DNA of 64,000 nt from Flavimobilis sp052324925. GTDB taxonomy: Bacteria > Actinomycetota > Actinomycetes > Actinomycetales > Cellulomonadaceae. The position numbers and the translations under genes were made by a program. The notes below the pieces were generated by a model. It saw only the letters and a list, made by a program, of their open reading frames with translations, had not been told where the DNA came from and made no database searches. Below are positions 35,002-43,578 of the stretch, piece by piece (the first letter of the stretch is position 1; each line of letters begins with the position of its first letter). Location of the stretch: assembly GCA_052324925.1 (NCBI GenBank), contig JBQPRE010000002.1. The stretch is one strand, 5' to 3'.

Positions 35002-35017
35002 TGTGACGCACTGCACA
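35002..35017. promoter_or_regulatory. CRP/GlxR-like site between sdhC and manC
   Basis: TGTGACGCACTGCACA matches TGTGA-N6-TCACA at 9 of 10 positions. Centre is about 82 bases upstream of the sdhC RNA start and 52 upstream of manC. Corynebacterial sdhCAB is a known GlxR target; here it is a pattern match only. Confidence 0.45.
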
Positions 35018-35048
35018 CGCGAGGGACAGGCTTGGTGACCCGTGCACC

Positions 35049-35054
35049 TAGGAT
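35049..35054 (+). promoter_or_regulatory. Leaderless-type -10 box of manC
   Basis: TAGGAT ends 7 bases before the manC ATG; this decides the start at 35062. Confidence 0.6.
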
Positions 35055-35061
35055 CGTCGTC

Positions 35062-36210
35062 ATGACGAGCCCCGCAACCCCCGCCCTCCCCGAGGGCGTC
35101 GCCGCCGCCTCTCTTCCGTTCTACGCGGTCATTCCCGCAGGCGGCGCGGGCACCCGGTTGTGGCCCCTCTCCCGGGAGGGCGCGCCCAAGTTCCTGCACG
35201 ACCTCACGGGCTCGGGACGCAGTCTTCTTCAGGCAACCGTCGACCGCCTCAGCGGTCTCGGCGAGCCGCGCGTCATGATCGTCACGGGCATGCGGCACGT
35301 CGCCGCGGTGCGCGGGCAGCTGCCCGCGCTGGGCGACGACGACGTGCTCGCGGAGCCGAGCCCGCGCGACTCGATGGCCGCGATCGGCCTCGCCGCCGCG
35401 GTCCTCGAGCAGCGGCACGGTCCCGTCGTGCTCGGGTCGTTCGCCGCCGATCAGGTGATCACGAGCGCGGCGACCTTCATCGCCGCGGTGCGCGAGGGGA
35501 TCGAGGCCGCGCGCGCGGGCTACGTGACGACGATCGGGATTGCGGCGACGCGCCCCTCGATCGCGTTCGGCTACGTCCACGCGGGCGAGCCGCTCGGGAT
35601 CGCGGGCGCGCCCCAGGTGCGCGGCGTGCGCGGCTTCACCGAGAAGCCCGACGCGGCGACGGCGCGTCGCTACCTCGCGTCGGGGGAGTACCGCTGGAAC
35701 GCTGGCATGTTCATCACGCGCAGCGACGTCCTGCTCGCTCACCTCGCGCGGCAGCGTCCCGAGCTGCACGACGGGCTGCGCGAGATCGCTCGCGCCTGGG
35801 ACACCGCTGAGGGGGCCGAGGTCCTCGCGCGCGTGTGGCCGACGCTCGAGAAGATCGCGATCGACCACGCGATCGCGGAGCCCGTGGCCGCCGCGGGCGG
35901 GGTCGCGATGGTTCCCGGTGACTTCGGGTGGGACGACGTCGGCGACTTCAACTCTCTTGCCGCTCTGCTGCCCGCGGTCGACGACCGCGGGTCCAAGGTG
36001 CTGGGTGACGTCGACCAGGTGCTGCGGATCGAGTCCGCGGGATCGGTCGTCGTGCCTGCTGCGGGCCGCCAGATCGTCGTGCTCGGGCTCGACGACGTCG
36101 TCGTCGTCGACACGGACGACGTCGTGCTCGTTACGACCCGCGCCCGTGCCCAGCAGGTCAAGGCCGCGGTCGACGCGGTCCGCGACCGCGGACGCGACGA
36201 CTTGCTCTGA
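35062..36210 (+). CDS. manC: Mannose-1-phosphate guanylyltransferase
   Basis: Forms GDP-mannose from mannose-1-phosphate and GTP for cell-envelope glycans. 382 residues. The nucleotidyltransferase signature GGAGTRLWPLSREGAPKFL lies at about 24-42, LGSFAADQVI gives the metal aspartate region, FGYVHAGEPL and FTEKPD follow, and WNAGMFITRSD and GDFGWDDVGDF complete the sugar site. No isomerase domain is fused (single-function form). Divergent from sdhC; followed after 23 bases by an independent M20 gene. Confidence 0.94.
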   Translation: MTSPATPALPEGVAAASLPFYAVIPAGGAGTRLWPLSREGAPKFLHDLTGSGRSLLQATVDRLSGLGEPRVMIVTGMRHVAAVRGQLPALGDDDVLAEPSPRDSMAAIGLAAAVLEQRHGPVVLGSFAADQVITSAATFIAAVREGIEAARAGYVTTIGIAATRPSIAFGYVHAGEPLGIAGAPQVRGVRGFTEKPDAATARRYLASGEYRWNAGMFITRSDVLLAHLARQRPELHDGLREIARAWDTAEGAEVLARVWPTLEKIAIDHAIAEPVAAAGGVAMVPGDFGWDDVGDFNSLAALLPAVDDRGSKVLGDVDQVLRIESAGSVVVPAAGRQIVVLGLDDVVVVDTDDVVLVTTRARAQQVKAAVDAVRDRGRDDLL

Positions 36211-36221
36211 CCGGGCGGCGA

Positions 36222-36227
36222 TAACCT
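36222..36227 (+). promoter_or_regulatory. Leaderless-type -10 box of the M20 amidohydrolase gene
   Basis: TAACCT ends 6 bases before the ATG at 36234. Confidence 0.55.
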
Positions 36228-36233
36228 CGAGGT

Positions 36234-37460
36234 ATGAGCACCACCGCCGCACAGAGGGTCCTCGACCTCGTCGACGAGCTCGCTGACGAGCTCGTCGCGA
36301 TCCGGCGGGACATCCATGCCCACCCCGAGCTCGCGCGCGCCGAGGTCCGCACGACCGCGCTCATCGCCGCGCGGCTGCGCGCCGAGGGCCTCGAGCCACG
36401 GATGCTCGCGGGGACGGGCCTCACGTGCGACATCGGGACCGACGGCCCAGCGGACACGCGCTTGCGCGTGGGCCTGCGGGCCGACCTCGACGCGCTCCCT
36501 GTGCCCGAGGCGACGGGGCTGCCCTTCACCTCGACGGTCCCGGGCGTGTCGCATGCGTGCGGCCACGACGTCCACACGGCGGTCGTCCTCGGGGCCGGAA
36601 TCGTGCTCGCGCGGCTCCACCGCGAGGCGCCCCTTCCGCACCCCGTGCGGCTGGTCTTTCAGCCGGCCGAAGAGGTGCAGCCAGGCGGGGCGCTCGACCT
36701 CCTGCAACAGGGTGTGACCGAGCGGCTCGCGCGCATCTTCACGGTGCACTGCGAGCCCAAGCTTGACGTGGGGCTCGTGGGGACGCGCATCGGCCCCATC
36801 ACGTCGGCCTCCGACGAGATCACGATCCGCGTCGAAGGCGCGGGCGGGCACACGTCCCGGCCGCACCTCACCGGTGATGTCGTGGCAGCTCTCGGCCAGC
36901 TCGCGACGCAGCTTCCTGCGATCCTCGGTCGGCGCCTCGACCCTCGCTCGGGCATCAACCTCACCTGGGGAGCGATCCAGGCGGGTGACGCCCACAACGC
37001 GATCCCTGGGCGCGGCATCCTCAAGGGCACGCTGCGGAGCCTCACCGCGCGGTCGGCCGAGCTCGCCGGGCCGATCCTCGCGGAGGCCGTCGGGCACGTC
37101 GTGGCGCCGCTCGGCGTTGCTGCCGAGCTCACGCACGTCCGGGGCGTGCCACCCGTCGTCAACGACGAGGAGTGCACGCGGGCGCTCGACCGTGCTGTGC
37201 GCGACGTCGTGGGGCGGCAGGCGACCGTGCTCACCGAGCAGTCGCTCGGGGGAGAGGACTTCGCGTGGTACCTCACGAAGGTGCCGGGAGCGCTCGCGCG
37301 GCTCGGGACGCGCGCGCCCGGTGCGCTGCCGGGCGATCTTCACCAAGGTGACTTCGTGCCCGACGAGGCCGCGATCGCGCTCGGCGTCCGGCTGCTCGCC
37401 GCGGTTGCGATCGAGAATCTCGCTGCGTCGCACGCGGGCGACGATTCTGCTCCCTCCTGA
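36234..37460 (+). CDS. M20 family amidohydrolase (AmiA/AmiB type)
   Basis: Metal-dependent hydrolase of N-acyl or amide bonds, M20D group. 408 residues. Metal ligands are visible in SHACGHDVHTAV, FQPAEEVQPGGALDLL, HCEPK and the final GGEDFAWYL. The dimerisation/lid domain is at about 185-300 (GAGGHTSRPHLTGDVVAALG). N-terminus RRDIHAHPELARAEVRT is typical. Related genes amiA1/amiB1 stand in the same neighbourhood of M. tuberculosis, next to the purine nucleoside phosphorylase. Natural substrate unknown. Confidence 0.9.
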   Translation: MSTTAAQRVLDLVDELADELVAIRRDIHAHPELARAEVRTTALIAARLRAEGLEPRMLAGTGLTCDIGTDGPADTRLRVGLRADLDALPVPEATGLPFTSTVPGVSHACGHDVHTAVVLGAGIVLARLHREAPLPHPVRLVFQPAEEVQPGGALDLLQQGVTERLARIFTVHCEPKLDVGLVGTRIGPITSASDEITIRVEGAGGHTSRPHLTGDVVAALGQLATQLPAILGRRLDPRSGINLTWGAIQAGDAHNAIPGRGILKGTLRSLTARSAELAGPILAEAVGHVVAPLGVAAELTHVRGVPPVVNDEECTRALDRAVRDVVGRQATVLTEQSLGGEDFAWYLTKVPGALARLGTRAPGALPGDLHQGDFVPDEAAIALGVRLLAAVAIENLAASHAGDDSAPS

Positions 37461-37585
37461 GCGCCCGACCACCGCGCTTCCGGTGTGTGAGACGTCCCAT
37501 CCCGGGAACGAGACGATCCGTACCGACTCCGTAACGGCTGGGTTCTGCGGGGCCCATGTCGCCAATGTCACTCGAACTCCTTGGG

Positions 37586-37591
37586 TAGAGT
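37586..37591 (+). promoter_or_regulatory. -10 box of the nucleoside-uptake operon
   Basis: TAGAGT, predicted RNA start near 37598, leaving a leader of about 105 bases. The leader can pair GTCGGC with GCCGAC around a GC-rich core. No known riboswitch was recognised in it. Confidence 0.45.
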
Positions 37592-37702
37592 CGTGCCACC
37601 ACGCTCTGACGTGAGGTGCGGTGTGACGGCTGTCGGCGTGCGCCGAGTGCCGCCGCACCCCTGCCGACGAGCGACATAGCGAGATCTGCTGAGGAGATCC
37701 GA

Positions 37703-38809
37703 GTGAACAAGACCATGAAGCTCACGGCTGTTGCGGCCGTGGCCGCGCTCGCGCTTGCCGCGTGCGCCGAAGCACCCGGCACGGACGGCGCGACGTCGGC
37801 CCCGACGCCGGTCCAGACCATCAAGCCGATCGACGGTTTCAAGCCGTGCATCGTCTCGGACGCTGGCGGCTTCGACGACAAGTCGTTCAACCAGCTGTCG
37901 CACGAGGGCCTCATCAAGGCTTCCGCCGAGTTCGGCGTCAAGGCCGGCGAGGTCCAGTCGACGTCGGAGTCCGACTACAAGACGAACATCGACTCGCTCC
38001 TCTCGACGAACTGCTCGCTCATCACGTCGGTCGGCTTCGCGCTCTCGGCCGCCACGGTTGAGGCCGCGAACGCGAACCCGGACGTCCAGTTCGTCCTCGT
38101 CGACGACGCTGCCGACAACGACTTCGACGGCAAGAAGGACGCGGAGAACATCAAGCCGCTCGTCTACGACACGGCTCAGGCCGCGTTCCTCGCGGGCTAC
38201 CTCTCCGCCGGCTTCTCGAAGGCTGGCAAGGTCGGGACGTACGGCGGCATGCCGTTCCCGACCGTGACGATCTTCATGGACGGCTTCAAGCAGGGCGTCG
38301 ACCACTACAACAAGGTGAAGTCGGCCGACGTCAAGGTCATCGGCTTCGAGGGTGGCGACAAGGGCACGTTCACGGGTGGCTTCGAGAACAACCAGAAGGC
38401 CCGTGAGGCCGCTGACTCGGTCATCAACCAGGGCGTCGACGTCATCCTCCCCGTGGGTGGCCCGATCTACCAGGCTGCGCTCAACTCGATCGCTGACTCG
38501 GGCCGCGACATCGCGCTGATCGGCGTCGACGCGGACGTCTTCAACACCGACCCGAAGACGCAGGACGTCATCCTCACGTCGATCGAGAAGAAGATGGACC
38601 AGTCGGTCTACGAGTCCGTCATCTCCGCCGGCAAGGGCGACTTCTCGGCCGAGGCCTACGTCGGCACGCTCGCGAACGAGGGTGTGGGCCTGGCCCCGCT
38701 CCACAACTTCGAGGGCAAGGTCGACGCGACGCTGCTCGCCGAGGTCGACGCGCTCAAGGCGCAGATCGCCGACGGCACCGTCAAGGTCACGTCCTACCTC
38801 GCGAAGTGA
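37703..38809 (+). CDS. BMP family nucleoside-binding lipoprotein
   Basis: Substrate-binding component of the ABC importer encoded next. 368 residues. Signal peptide with lipobox ALAAC (Cys at about 23), so lipid-anchored outside the membrane. The PnrA/BMP fold shows VSDAGGFDDKSFNQLSHEG at the N-terminus, then VGFALSAATVEAA, FLAGYLSAGFSKAGKVGTYG and a VDVILPVGGPIYQAA strand. Family members bind purine nucleosides. GTG 37703 follows GAGGAG at 6-base spacing and gives VNKTMKLT; the internal ATG four codons later is possible. A very large hairpin follows the stop. Confidence 0.94.
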   Translation: MNKTMKLTAVAAVAALALAACAEAPGTDGATSAPTPVQTIKPIDGFKPCIVSDAGGFDDKSFNQLSHEGLIKASAEFGVKAGEVQSTSESDYKTNIDSLLSTNCSLITSVGFALSAATVEAANANPDVQFVLVDDAADNDFDGKKDAENIKPLVYDTAQAAFLAGYLSAGFSKAGKVGTYGGMPFPTVTIFMDGFKQGVDHYNKVKSADVKVIGFEGGDKGTFTGGFENNQKAREAADSVINQGVDVILPVGGPIYQAALNSIADSGRDIALIGVDADVFNTDPKTQDVILTSIEKKMDQSVYESVISAGKGDFSAEAYVGTLANEGVGLAPLHNFEGKVDATLLAEVDALKAQIADGTVKVTSYLAK

Positions 38810-38812
38810 CCC

Positions 38813-38859
38813 CATGCATCCTCCCCGGGGCGGCACGGCCGCCCCGGGGAGGATGCATG
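38813..38859 (+). terminator. 22-bp perfect hairpin between binding protein and ATPase genes
   Basis: 38813-38834 pairs perfectly with 38838-38859 around a 3-base loop, 4 bases past the stop. No U-tract follows, and the ATPase gene starts 35 bases later, so it probably acts as a partial terminator or RNA 3'-end stabiliser giving excess binding protein. Confidence 0.85.
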
Positions 38860-38893
38860 CCCCGCGAATCCCTCTGTGAAGGAACCCCGACCG

Positions 38894-40411
38894 ATGAAGC
38901 TCGAGCTGCGCGGCATCACGAAGCGCTTCGGCGCCCTCGTCGCCAACGACCACATTGACCTCACGGTCGAACCCGGAGAGATCCACTGTCTCCTCGGCGA
39001 GAACGGTGCTGGCAAGTCCACCCTCATGAACGTCCTCTACGGCCTCTACGCGGCCGACGAGGGGGAGGTTCTCCTCGACGACCAGCCCGTGCACTTCGCT
39101 GGGCCCGGCGACGCGATGGCCGCAGGGATCGGCATGGTGCACCAGCACTTCATGCTCGTGCCCGTGTTCACCGTCGCCGAGAATGTCATGCTCGGTCACG
39201 AGCAGACCAAGGCCGGCGGCCGGCTCGACCTCGACGCCGCGCGCACGAAGGTCCGAGAGATCGCCGACCGCTTTGGCTTCCAGGTCGACCCCGACGCCAT
39301 CGTCGAAGACCTCCCCGTCGGGGTCCAGCAGCGAGTCGAGATCATCAAGGCGCTCTCGCGCGAGGCCAAGGTCCTCGTCTTCGACGAGCCGACCGCCGTG
39401 CTGACGCCGCAAGAGACCGACGAGCTCATGATGATCATGCGCCAGCTCAAGGACGAGGGCACTGCCATCGTCTTCATCACCCACAAGCTCCGTGAGGTCC
39501 GCGAGGTCGCGGACCGGATCACGGTCATGCGCCGCGGGGCGATCGTCGGACACGCCGAGCCGGGCTCGAGCGACGCGGAGCTCGCCTCGCTCATGGTCGG
39601 TCGTGCGGTCGAGCTCACGGTCCACAAGGACGCCCCCCAGCACTCGTCTGCGCTGCTCGAGATCGAGAACCTCGAGATCCGTGACGCGACCGGGCTCGTC
39701 CTCGTCGATGACCTCTCGTTCTCCGTGCGAGGCGGCGAGATCCTCGTCATCGCAGGTGTTCAGGGCAACGGCCAGACCGAGCTCGCCGACGCGCTGCTCG
39801 GCCTCGTCACACCCGCCGGCGGCGAGATCCGCCTCAACGGCACCAACCTTGTCGGGCGCTCGGTGCGCCAGTTCCTCGACGCCGGCGTCGGGTTCGTTCC
39901 CGAGGACCGCGGTCACGACGGCCTCGTCGGCACGTTCACCGTCGCCGAGAACCTCATCCTCGACCGCACCGACGGTGCCCCGTTCGTCAAGGCCGGGTCG
40001 CTCCAGCTCGGCGAGCGCGACCGCTTCGCAGAAGAGAAGGTCGCCGAGTTCGACATCCGCACGCAGTCGATCACGACGCACGCGGGCCGACTCTCCGGAG
40101 GCAACCAGCAGAAGGTCGTGCTCGCTCGCGAGCTCTCGCGCGACCTCAGCCTTCTTGTCGCCTCGCAGCCGACGCGCGGCGTCGACGTCGGGTCGATCGA
40201 GTTCATCCACAAGCGCATCGTCGCGACCCGCGATGCGGGCGTTCCCGTCATCGTCGTCGCAACCGAGCTCGACGAAGCCGTCGCACTCGCTGATCGCATT
40301 CTCGTCATGTACCGCGGACGCATCGTCGGCATCGTTCCCGCGGACACCCCGCGCGACGTCCTCGGCCTCATGATGGCCGGTATCCCGGCAGAAGGGCACG
40401 AAGCCGCATGA
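38894..40411 (+). CDS. Nucleoside ABC importer, double ATPase subunit
   Basis: 505 residues with two fused nucleotide-binding domains, as in the YufO/NupO group. Domain 1: Walker A GENGAGKST, signature in LPVGVQQRVEI, Walker B VLVFDEPTAVLTP. Domain 2: altered Walker A GVQGNGQTELADALLG, strong signature LSGGNQQKVVLA, and Walker B region LLVASQPTRGVD, lacking the usual catalytic glutamate, which is common in this subfamily. ATG 38894 is chosen: AAGGAA stands 9 bases upstream and KLELRGITKRFGALVAN is the usual start; a GTG at 38876 is the alternative. Its stop overlaps the first permease start. Confidence 0.95.
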   Translation: MKLELRGITKRFGALVANDHIDLTVEPGEIHCLLGENGAGKSTLMNVLYGLYAADEGEVLLDDQPVHFAGPGDAMAAGIGMVHQHFMLVPVFTVAENVMLGHEQTKAGGRLDLDAARTKVREIADRFGFQVDPDAIVEDLPVGVQQRVEIIKALSREAKVLVFDEPTAVLTPQETDELMMIMRQLKDEGTAIVFITHKLREVREVADRITVMRRGAIVGHAEPGSSDAELASLMVGRAVELTVHKDAPQHSSALLEIENLEIRDATGLVLVDDLSFSVRGGEILVIAGVQGNGQTELADALLGLVTPAGGEIRLNGTNLVGRSVRQFLDAGVGFVPEDRGHDGLVGTFTVAENLILDRTDGAPFVKAGSLQLGERDRFAEEKVAEFDIRTQSITTHAGRLSGGNQQKVVLARELSRDLSLLVASQPTRGVDVGSIEFIHKRIVATRDAGVPVIVVATELDEAVALADRILVMYRGRIVGIVPADTPRDVLGLMMAGIPAEGHEAA

Positions 40412-41718
40412 GCACCACCGAGAACCCGCAGCCGGGCGGCGAGGGCCACAGCCTCGCAGCGTCGCCCGGGTCGTCCGCGGCTCCCGCGCCCACCGCCCCC
40501 GTGACCGAGCCCGACAACCGCTTCGCGAACGCGTGGCGTGAGATCGTCGGCGGCTCGTGGGGCGTGTCCGTGGGCGCCGTCATCCTCGCGCTCCTCGCGG
40601 GCGCCGTGATGATCGCGGCAACCGACGAGACCGTCCGTCAGACCGCGACCTACTTCTTCTCCAAGCCCGGCGACATGGTCATGGCCGTGTGGGGCGCCGT
40701 CCGCGACGCCTACGGCGCACTCGTCCGCGGCGCGGTCTGGAACCCTCGAGGCGAGACGTTCCTCGAGAACATCCGCCCGCTGGCCACGTCCCTCACCTAC
40801 GCGACGCCGCTCATCGCCGCCGGTCTCGGCCTCACGATCGGCTTCCGTGCCGGCCTGTTCAACATCGGTGGCCAGGGACAGATGATCCTCGCCGCGATCG
40901 GTGCGGGCTGGGTGGGCTTCGCGCTCGACCTCCCCGCCGGCCTGCACCTGCTGCTCGCGATCGTCGTCGGCGTCGTCGCGGGCGCCCTCTGGGCCGGGAT
41001 CGCCGGTCTCCTCAAGGCCGCGACGGGAGCGCACGAGGTCATCACGACCATCATGCTCAACCACACGGCCTACTACCTGCTCTTCTTCCTGCTCGCGACG
41101 CCGGGCCTGCTCCAGGCCCCCGGCTCTGCGAACCCCAAGACACCCCCGATGAGCGACTCGGCGGTCCTGCCGAACCTCTTCGGCAGCGGGTTCCCGCTCC
41201 ACGCGGGCTTCCTGCTGGCGCTCGGCGCCGTCGCGGTCACGTGGTGGTTGCTCGAACGTTCCCGCCTCGGCTTCTCGTTCCGCGCTGTCGGCGAGAACCC
41301 CCAGGCTGCACGCGTCGCAGGAATCGACGTCAAGCGCACGACCGTCTACTCGATGCTCGTCTCGGGTGCGATGCTCGGCATCGCAGGCGCCACCCAGGTG
41401 CTCGGCACCTCGACGACCGGCTTCTCGACCGACGTCGACGCGGGGATGGGCTTTGACGCCATCACCGTCGCGTTGCTCGGCCGATCGACGCCGCTCGGAA
41501 CCCTCGGCGCAGGAATCCTCTTCGGAGCGTTCAAGTCCGGTGGTGCCACCATGCAGGCCGCCGAGACCATCCCGATCGAGATCGTCACGGTCATCCAGTC
41601 CCTCATCGTCCTCTTCATCGCCGCACCGCCCCTCGTCCGAGCGATCTTCCGGCTTCCTGCGCCGGGCAGCTCGGCCACGAAGGCCACGCGACGTGCCCGC
41701 AAGGAGGTGGCGGCATGA
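40408..41718 (+). CDS. Nucleoside ABC importer permease 1
   Basis: 436-residue integral membrane protein, branched-chain-type permease fold. After a polar 45-residue N-terminus there are about nine hydrophobic segments. LTIGFRAGLFNIGGQGQMIL and GAHEVITTIMLNHTAYYLLF are the conserved cytoplasmic-face stretches of this subunit. Overlaps both neighbours (ATGA at 40408 and at 41715), so ATPase and both permeases are co-translated. Partner of the following permease in the importer. Confidence 0.94.
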   Translation: MSTTENPQPGGEGHSLAASPGSSAAPAPTAPVTEPDNRFANAWREIVGGSWGVSVGAVILALLAGAVMIAATDETVRQTATYFFSKPGDMVMAVWGAVRDAYGALVRGAVWNPRGETFLENIRPLATSLTYATPLIAAGLGLTIGFRAGLFNIGGQGQMILAAIGAGWVGFALDLPAGLHLLLAIVVGVVAGALWAGIAGLLKAATGAHEVITTIMLNHTAYYLLFFLLATPGLLQAPGSANPKTPPMSDSAVLPNLFGSGFPLHAGFLLALGAVAVTWWLLERSRLGFSFRAVGENPQAARVAGIDVKRTTVYSMLVSGAMLGIAGATQVLGTSTTGFSTDVDAGMGFDAITVALLGRSTPLGTLGAGILFGAFKSGGATMQAAETIPIEIVTVIQSLIVLFIAAPPLVRAIFRLPAPGSSATKATRRARKEVAA

Positions 41719-43010
41719 GTGCCCCCACGACCATTCCCGAGGAGCAGTCCGTCTCGGCGGGCATGCGCCACGTCGAGATCATCAGCGCGAAGTTTGCGAT
41801 CGTCCTCAGTGCGGCGAGCGCGATCCTCGTCGCGATCATCGGGCTCGTCCCGCGCGAGGGCGAAGCGAAGTTCCGCTTCTCCGGCTCGGGTGAGTCGCTG
41901 CAGATCGCGAGCGTGTCGGTGCCCGCGATGCCTGTCGCATGGGTGAGCGTCGTCGTGTGCCTCGTGCTCACGCTCCTCAGCTGGATGCTGTGGCGCGCGC
42001 GCCGCAGGACCCCCTGGTTCATCGGTGTCGTCTTCGCGCTCTTCTTCCTCGCGGGCTTCCTCGCGTGGGCGGGCGCCGGCTCTGCCCAGGACATGCCGAT
42101 CTCGAACCTCCTCGGCTCGACCGTCCTGCTCGCCGTCCCGATCATCTTCGGTGCGCTCGGCGGCACGATCGGTGAGCGCGCCGGCGTCGTCAACATCGCG
42201 ATCGAAGCCCAGCTGCTCGGCTCGGCCTTCGTCGCTGCGGTCGTCGGGACCATGACCCAGAGCCCCTGGGCCGGTCTGCTCGCAGGTGTGTTCGCGGGCG
42301 CGCTCGTCGCCCTCGTCCTCGGCCTGTTCACGATCACGTACCGCGTCGACCAGGTCATCGTCGGTGTCGTGCTCAACGTCCTCGTCCTCGGTCTGACGAG
42401 CTTCATCTACTCCCAGGTGCTCGTGCCGCAGGCCGACCTCTTCAACTCGACCGACCGCTTCCCGCGCGTCTCGATCCCGCTGCTGAGCGAGATCCCGATC
42501 GTCGGAACCGCGCTCTTCCACCAGTCGGTCATCGTCTACCTCATGTACCTCACTGTCCCGGCCGTGTGGTTCGCGATGTTCCGCACACGCTGGGGCCTGC
42601 GTCTGCGCGCGGTCGGGGAGCACCCCCTCGCCGCAGACACGGTGGGCATCAAGGTGAACCGTGTGCGCTACCGTGCGCTCCTCGTCGCCGGTGGGATCGT
42701 CGGCATGGGCGGGGCGTACTACACGCTCGTGTCCGTGTCGTCGTTCGGCAAGAACATGACCGCGGGTGCCGGGTTCATCGCCCTCGCCGCCGTGATCTTC
42801 GGCAAGTGGAACCCGATCAAGGCGACCCTCGCGGGTCTGCTCTTCGGCTTCTCGACTGCGCTCGCGAGCGCCATGAGCATCGTGCAGGCACCCGTGCCGA
42901 GCCAGTTCATGCTCATGCTCCCGTACGTCGTCACCCTGCTCGCGGTCGCCGGACTCATCGGCAAGTCCCGGGCGCCGGCGGCGTCCGGAACGGCCTACGT
43001 CAAGGAATGA
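41715..43010 (+). CDS. Nucleoside ABC importer permease 2
   Basis: 431 residues, about ten membrane segments. Conserved stretches are GGTIGERAGVVNIAIEAQLL, YRVDQVIVGVVLNVLVLGL and MGGAYYTLVSVSSFGKNMTA. It has two extra N-terminal helices before the permease core compared with short versions. ATG overlaps the first permease stop. A hairpin stands between this gene and cdd. Confidence 0.94.
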   Translation: MSAPTTIPEEQSVSAGMRHVEIISAKFAIVLSAASAILVAIIGLVPREGEAKFRFSGSGESLQIASVSVPAMPVAWVSVVVCLVLTLLSWMLWRARRRTPWFIGVVFALFFLAGFLAWAGAGSAQDMPISNLLGSTVLLAVPIIFGALGGTIGERAGVVNIAIEAQLLGSAFVAAVVGTMTQSPWAGLLAGVFAGALVALVLGLFTITYRVDQVIVGVVLNVLVLGLTSFIYSQVLVPQADLFNSTDRFPRVSIPLLSEIPIVGTALFHQSVIVYLMYLTVPAVWFAMFRTRWGLRLRAVGEHPLAADTVGIKVNRVRYRALLVAGGIVGMGGAYYTLVSVSSFGKNMTAGAGFIALAAVIFGKWNPIKATLAGLLFGFSTALASAMSIVQAPVPSQFMLMLPYVVTLLAVAGLIGKSRAPAASGTAYVKE

Positions 43011-43015
43011 CCACC

Positions 43016-43047
43016 GACACCCCGCGGCCGGACGGCCGCGGGGTGTC
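43016..43047 (+). terminator. 14-bp hairpin between permease and cdd
   Basis: 43016-43029 pairs with 43034-43047 (4-base loop), only 20 bases before the cdd start; read-through into cdd is likely because no promoter fits between. Confidence 0.75.
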
Positions 43048-43066
43048 CTCGTCCGGGAGGTAACCC

Positions 43067-43471
43067 GTGCCCACACCCGAGATCGACTGGGACGCCCTGC
43101 GCGCCGCAGCGCGCGAGGTCATGTCCCGCGCCTACGTGCCCTACTCGAAGTTTCCCGTCGGCGCAGCAGCGCTCGTCGACGACGGTCGCGTCGTCGTCGG
43201 CTGCAACGTCGAGAACGCCTCGTACCCCGTCGGCCTGTGCGCCGAGTGCGGGCTCGTCTCGCAGCTCGCCGCGACCGGCGGCGGCAAGCTCGTCGCCTTT
43301 GCCTGCGTCGACCGTCACGGCAACAAGCTCATGCCGTGCGGCCGCTGCCGCCAGCTCCTGTGGGAGCACGGCGGGGCTGCCCTTCTCGTCGACTCGGTCA
43401 CGGGGATCCGCCCCATGACCGAGGTGCTGCCTGACGCGTTCGGGCCCGACGACCTCGTGACCCGCGCCTGA
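43067..43471 (+). CDS. cdd: Cytidine deaminase
   Basis: Deaminates cytidine and deoxycytidine to uridine forms. 134 residues, the short homotetrameric form. Zinc site: CAECGLVSQ with the catalytic glutamate and PCGRCRQLL with two more cysteines. YVPYSKFPVGAAAL and NVENASYPVGLCAE are the substrate-binding stretches. GTG 43067 follows GGGAGG at 6 bases. Placed between nucleoside uptake and thymidine phosphorylase. Confidence 0.96.
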   Translation: MPTPEIDWDALRAAAREVMSRAYVPYSKFPVGAAALVDDGRVVVGCNVENASYPVGLCAECGLVSQLAATGGGKLVAFACVDRHGNKLMPCGRCRQLLWEHGGAALLVDSVTGIRPMTEVLPDAFGPDDLVTRA

Positions 43472-43578
43472 CCGGCGCACACCGTGCGTGATCCGCGCAC
43501 ACAGCGCCCGACCGGCGCACGACACACGATCGCCGCGACCCCGACCGGGTCGCCGAGCCCCGACACCAGGAGGACCCC

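Noticed and set aside
37598..37702. Purine riboswitch before the nucleoside-uptake operon
   Set aside because: No recognisable aptamer core or paired loop sequences; only a generic GC-rich stem could be drawn.
37568..40399. A 943-codon open frame on the minus strand across the BMP and ABC ATPase genes
   Set aside because: It is antisense to two unmistakable genes, gives a repetitive Asp/Glu/Arg-rich product without motifs, and is the expected mirror of high-GC codon bias.
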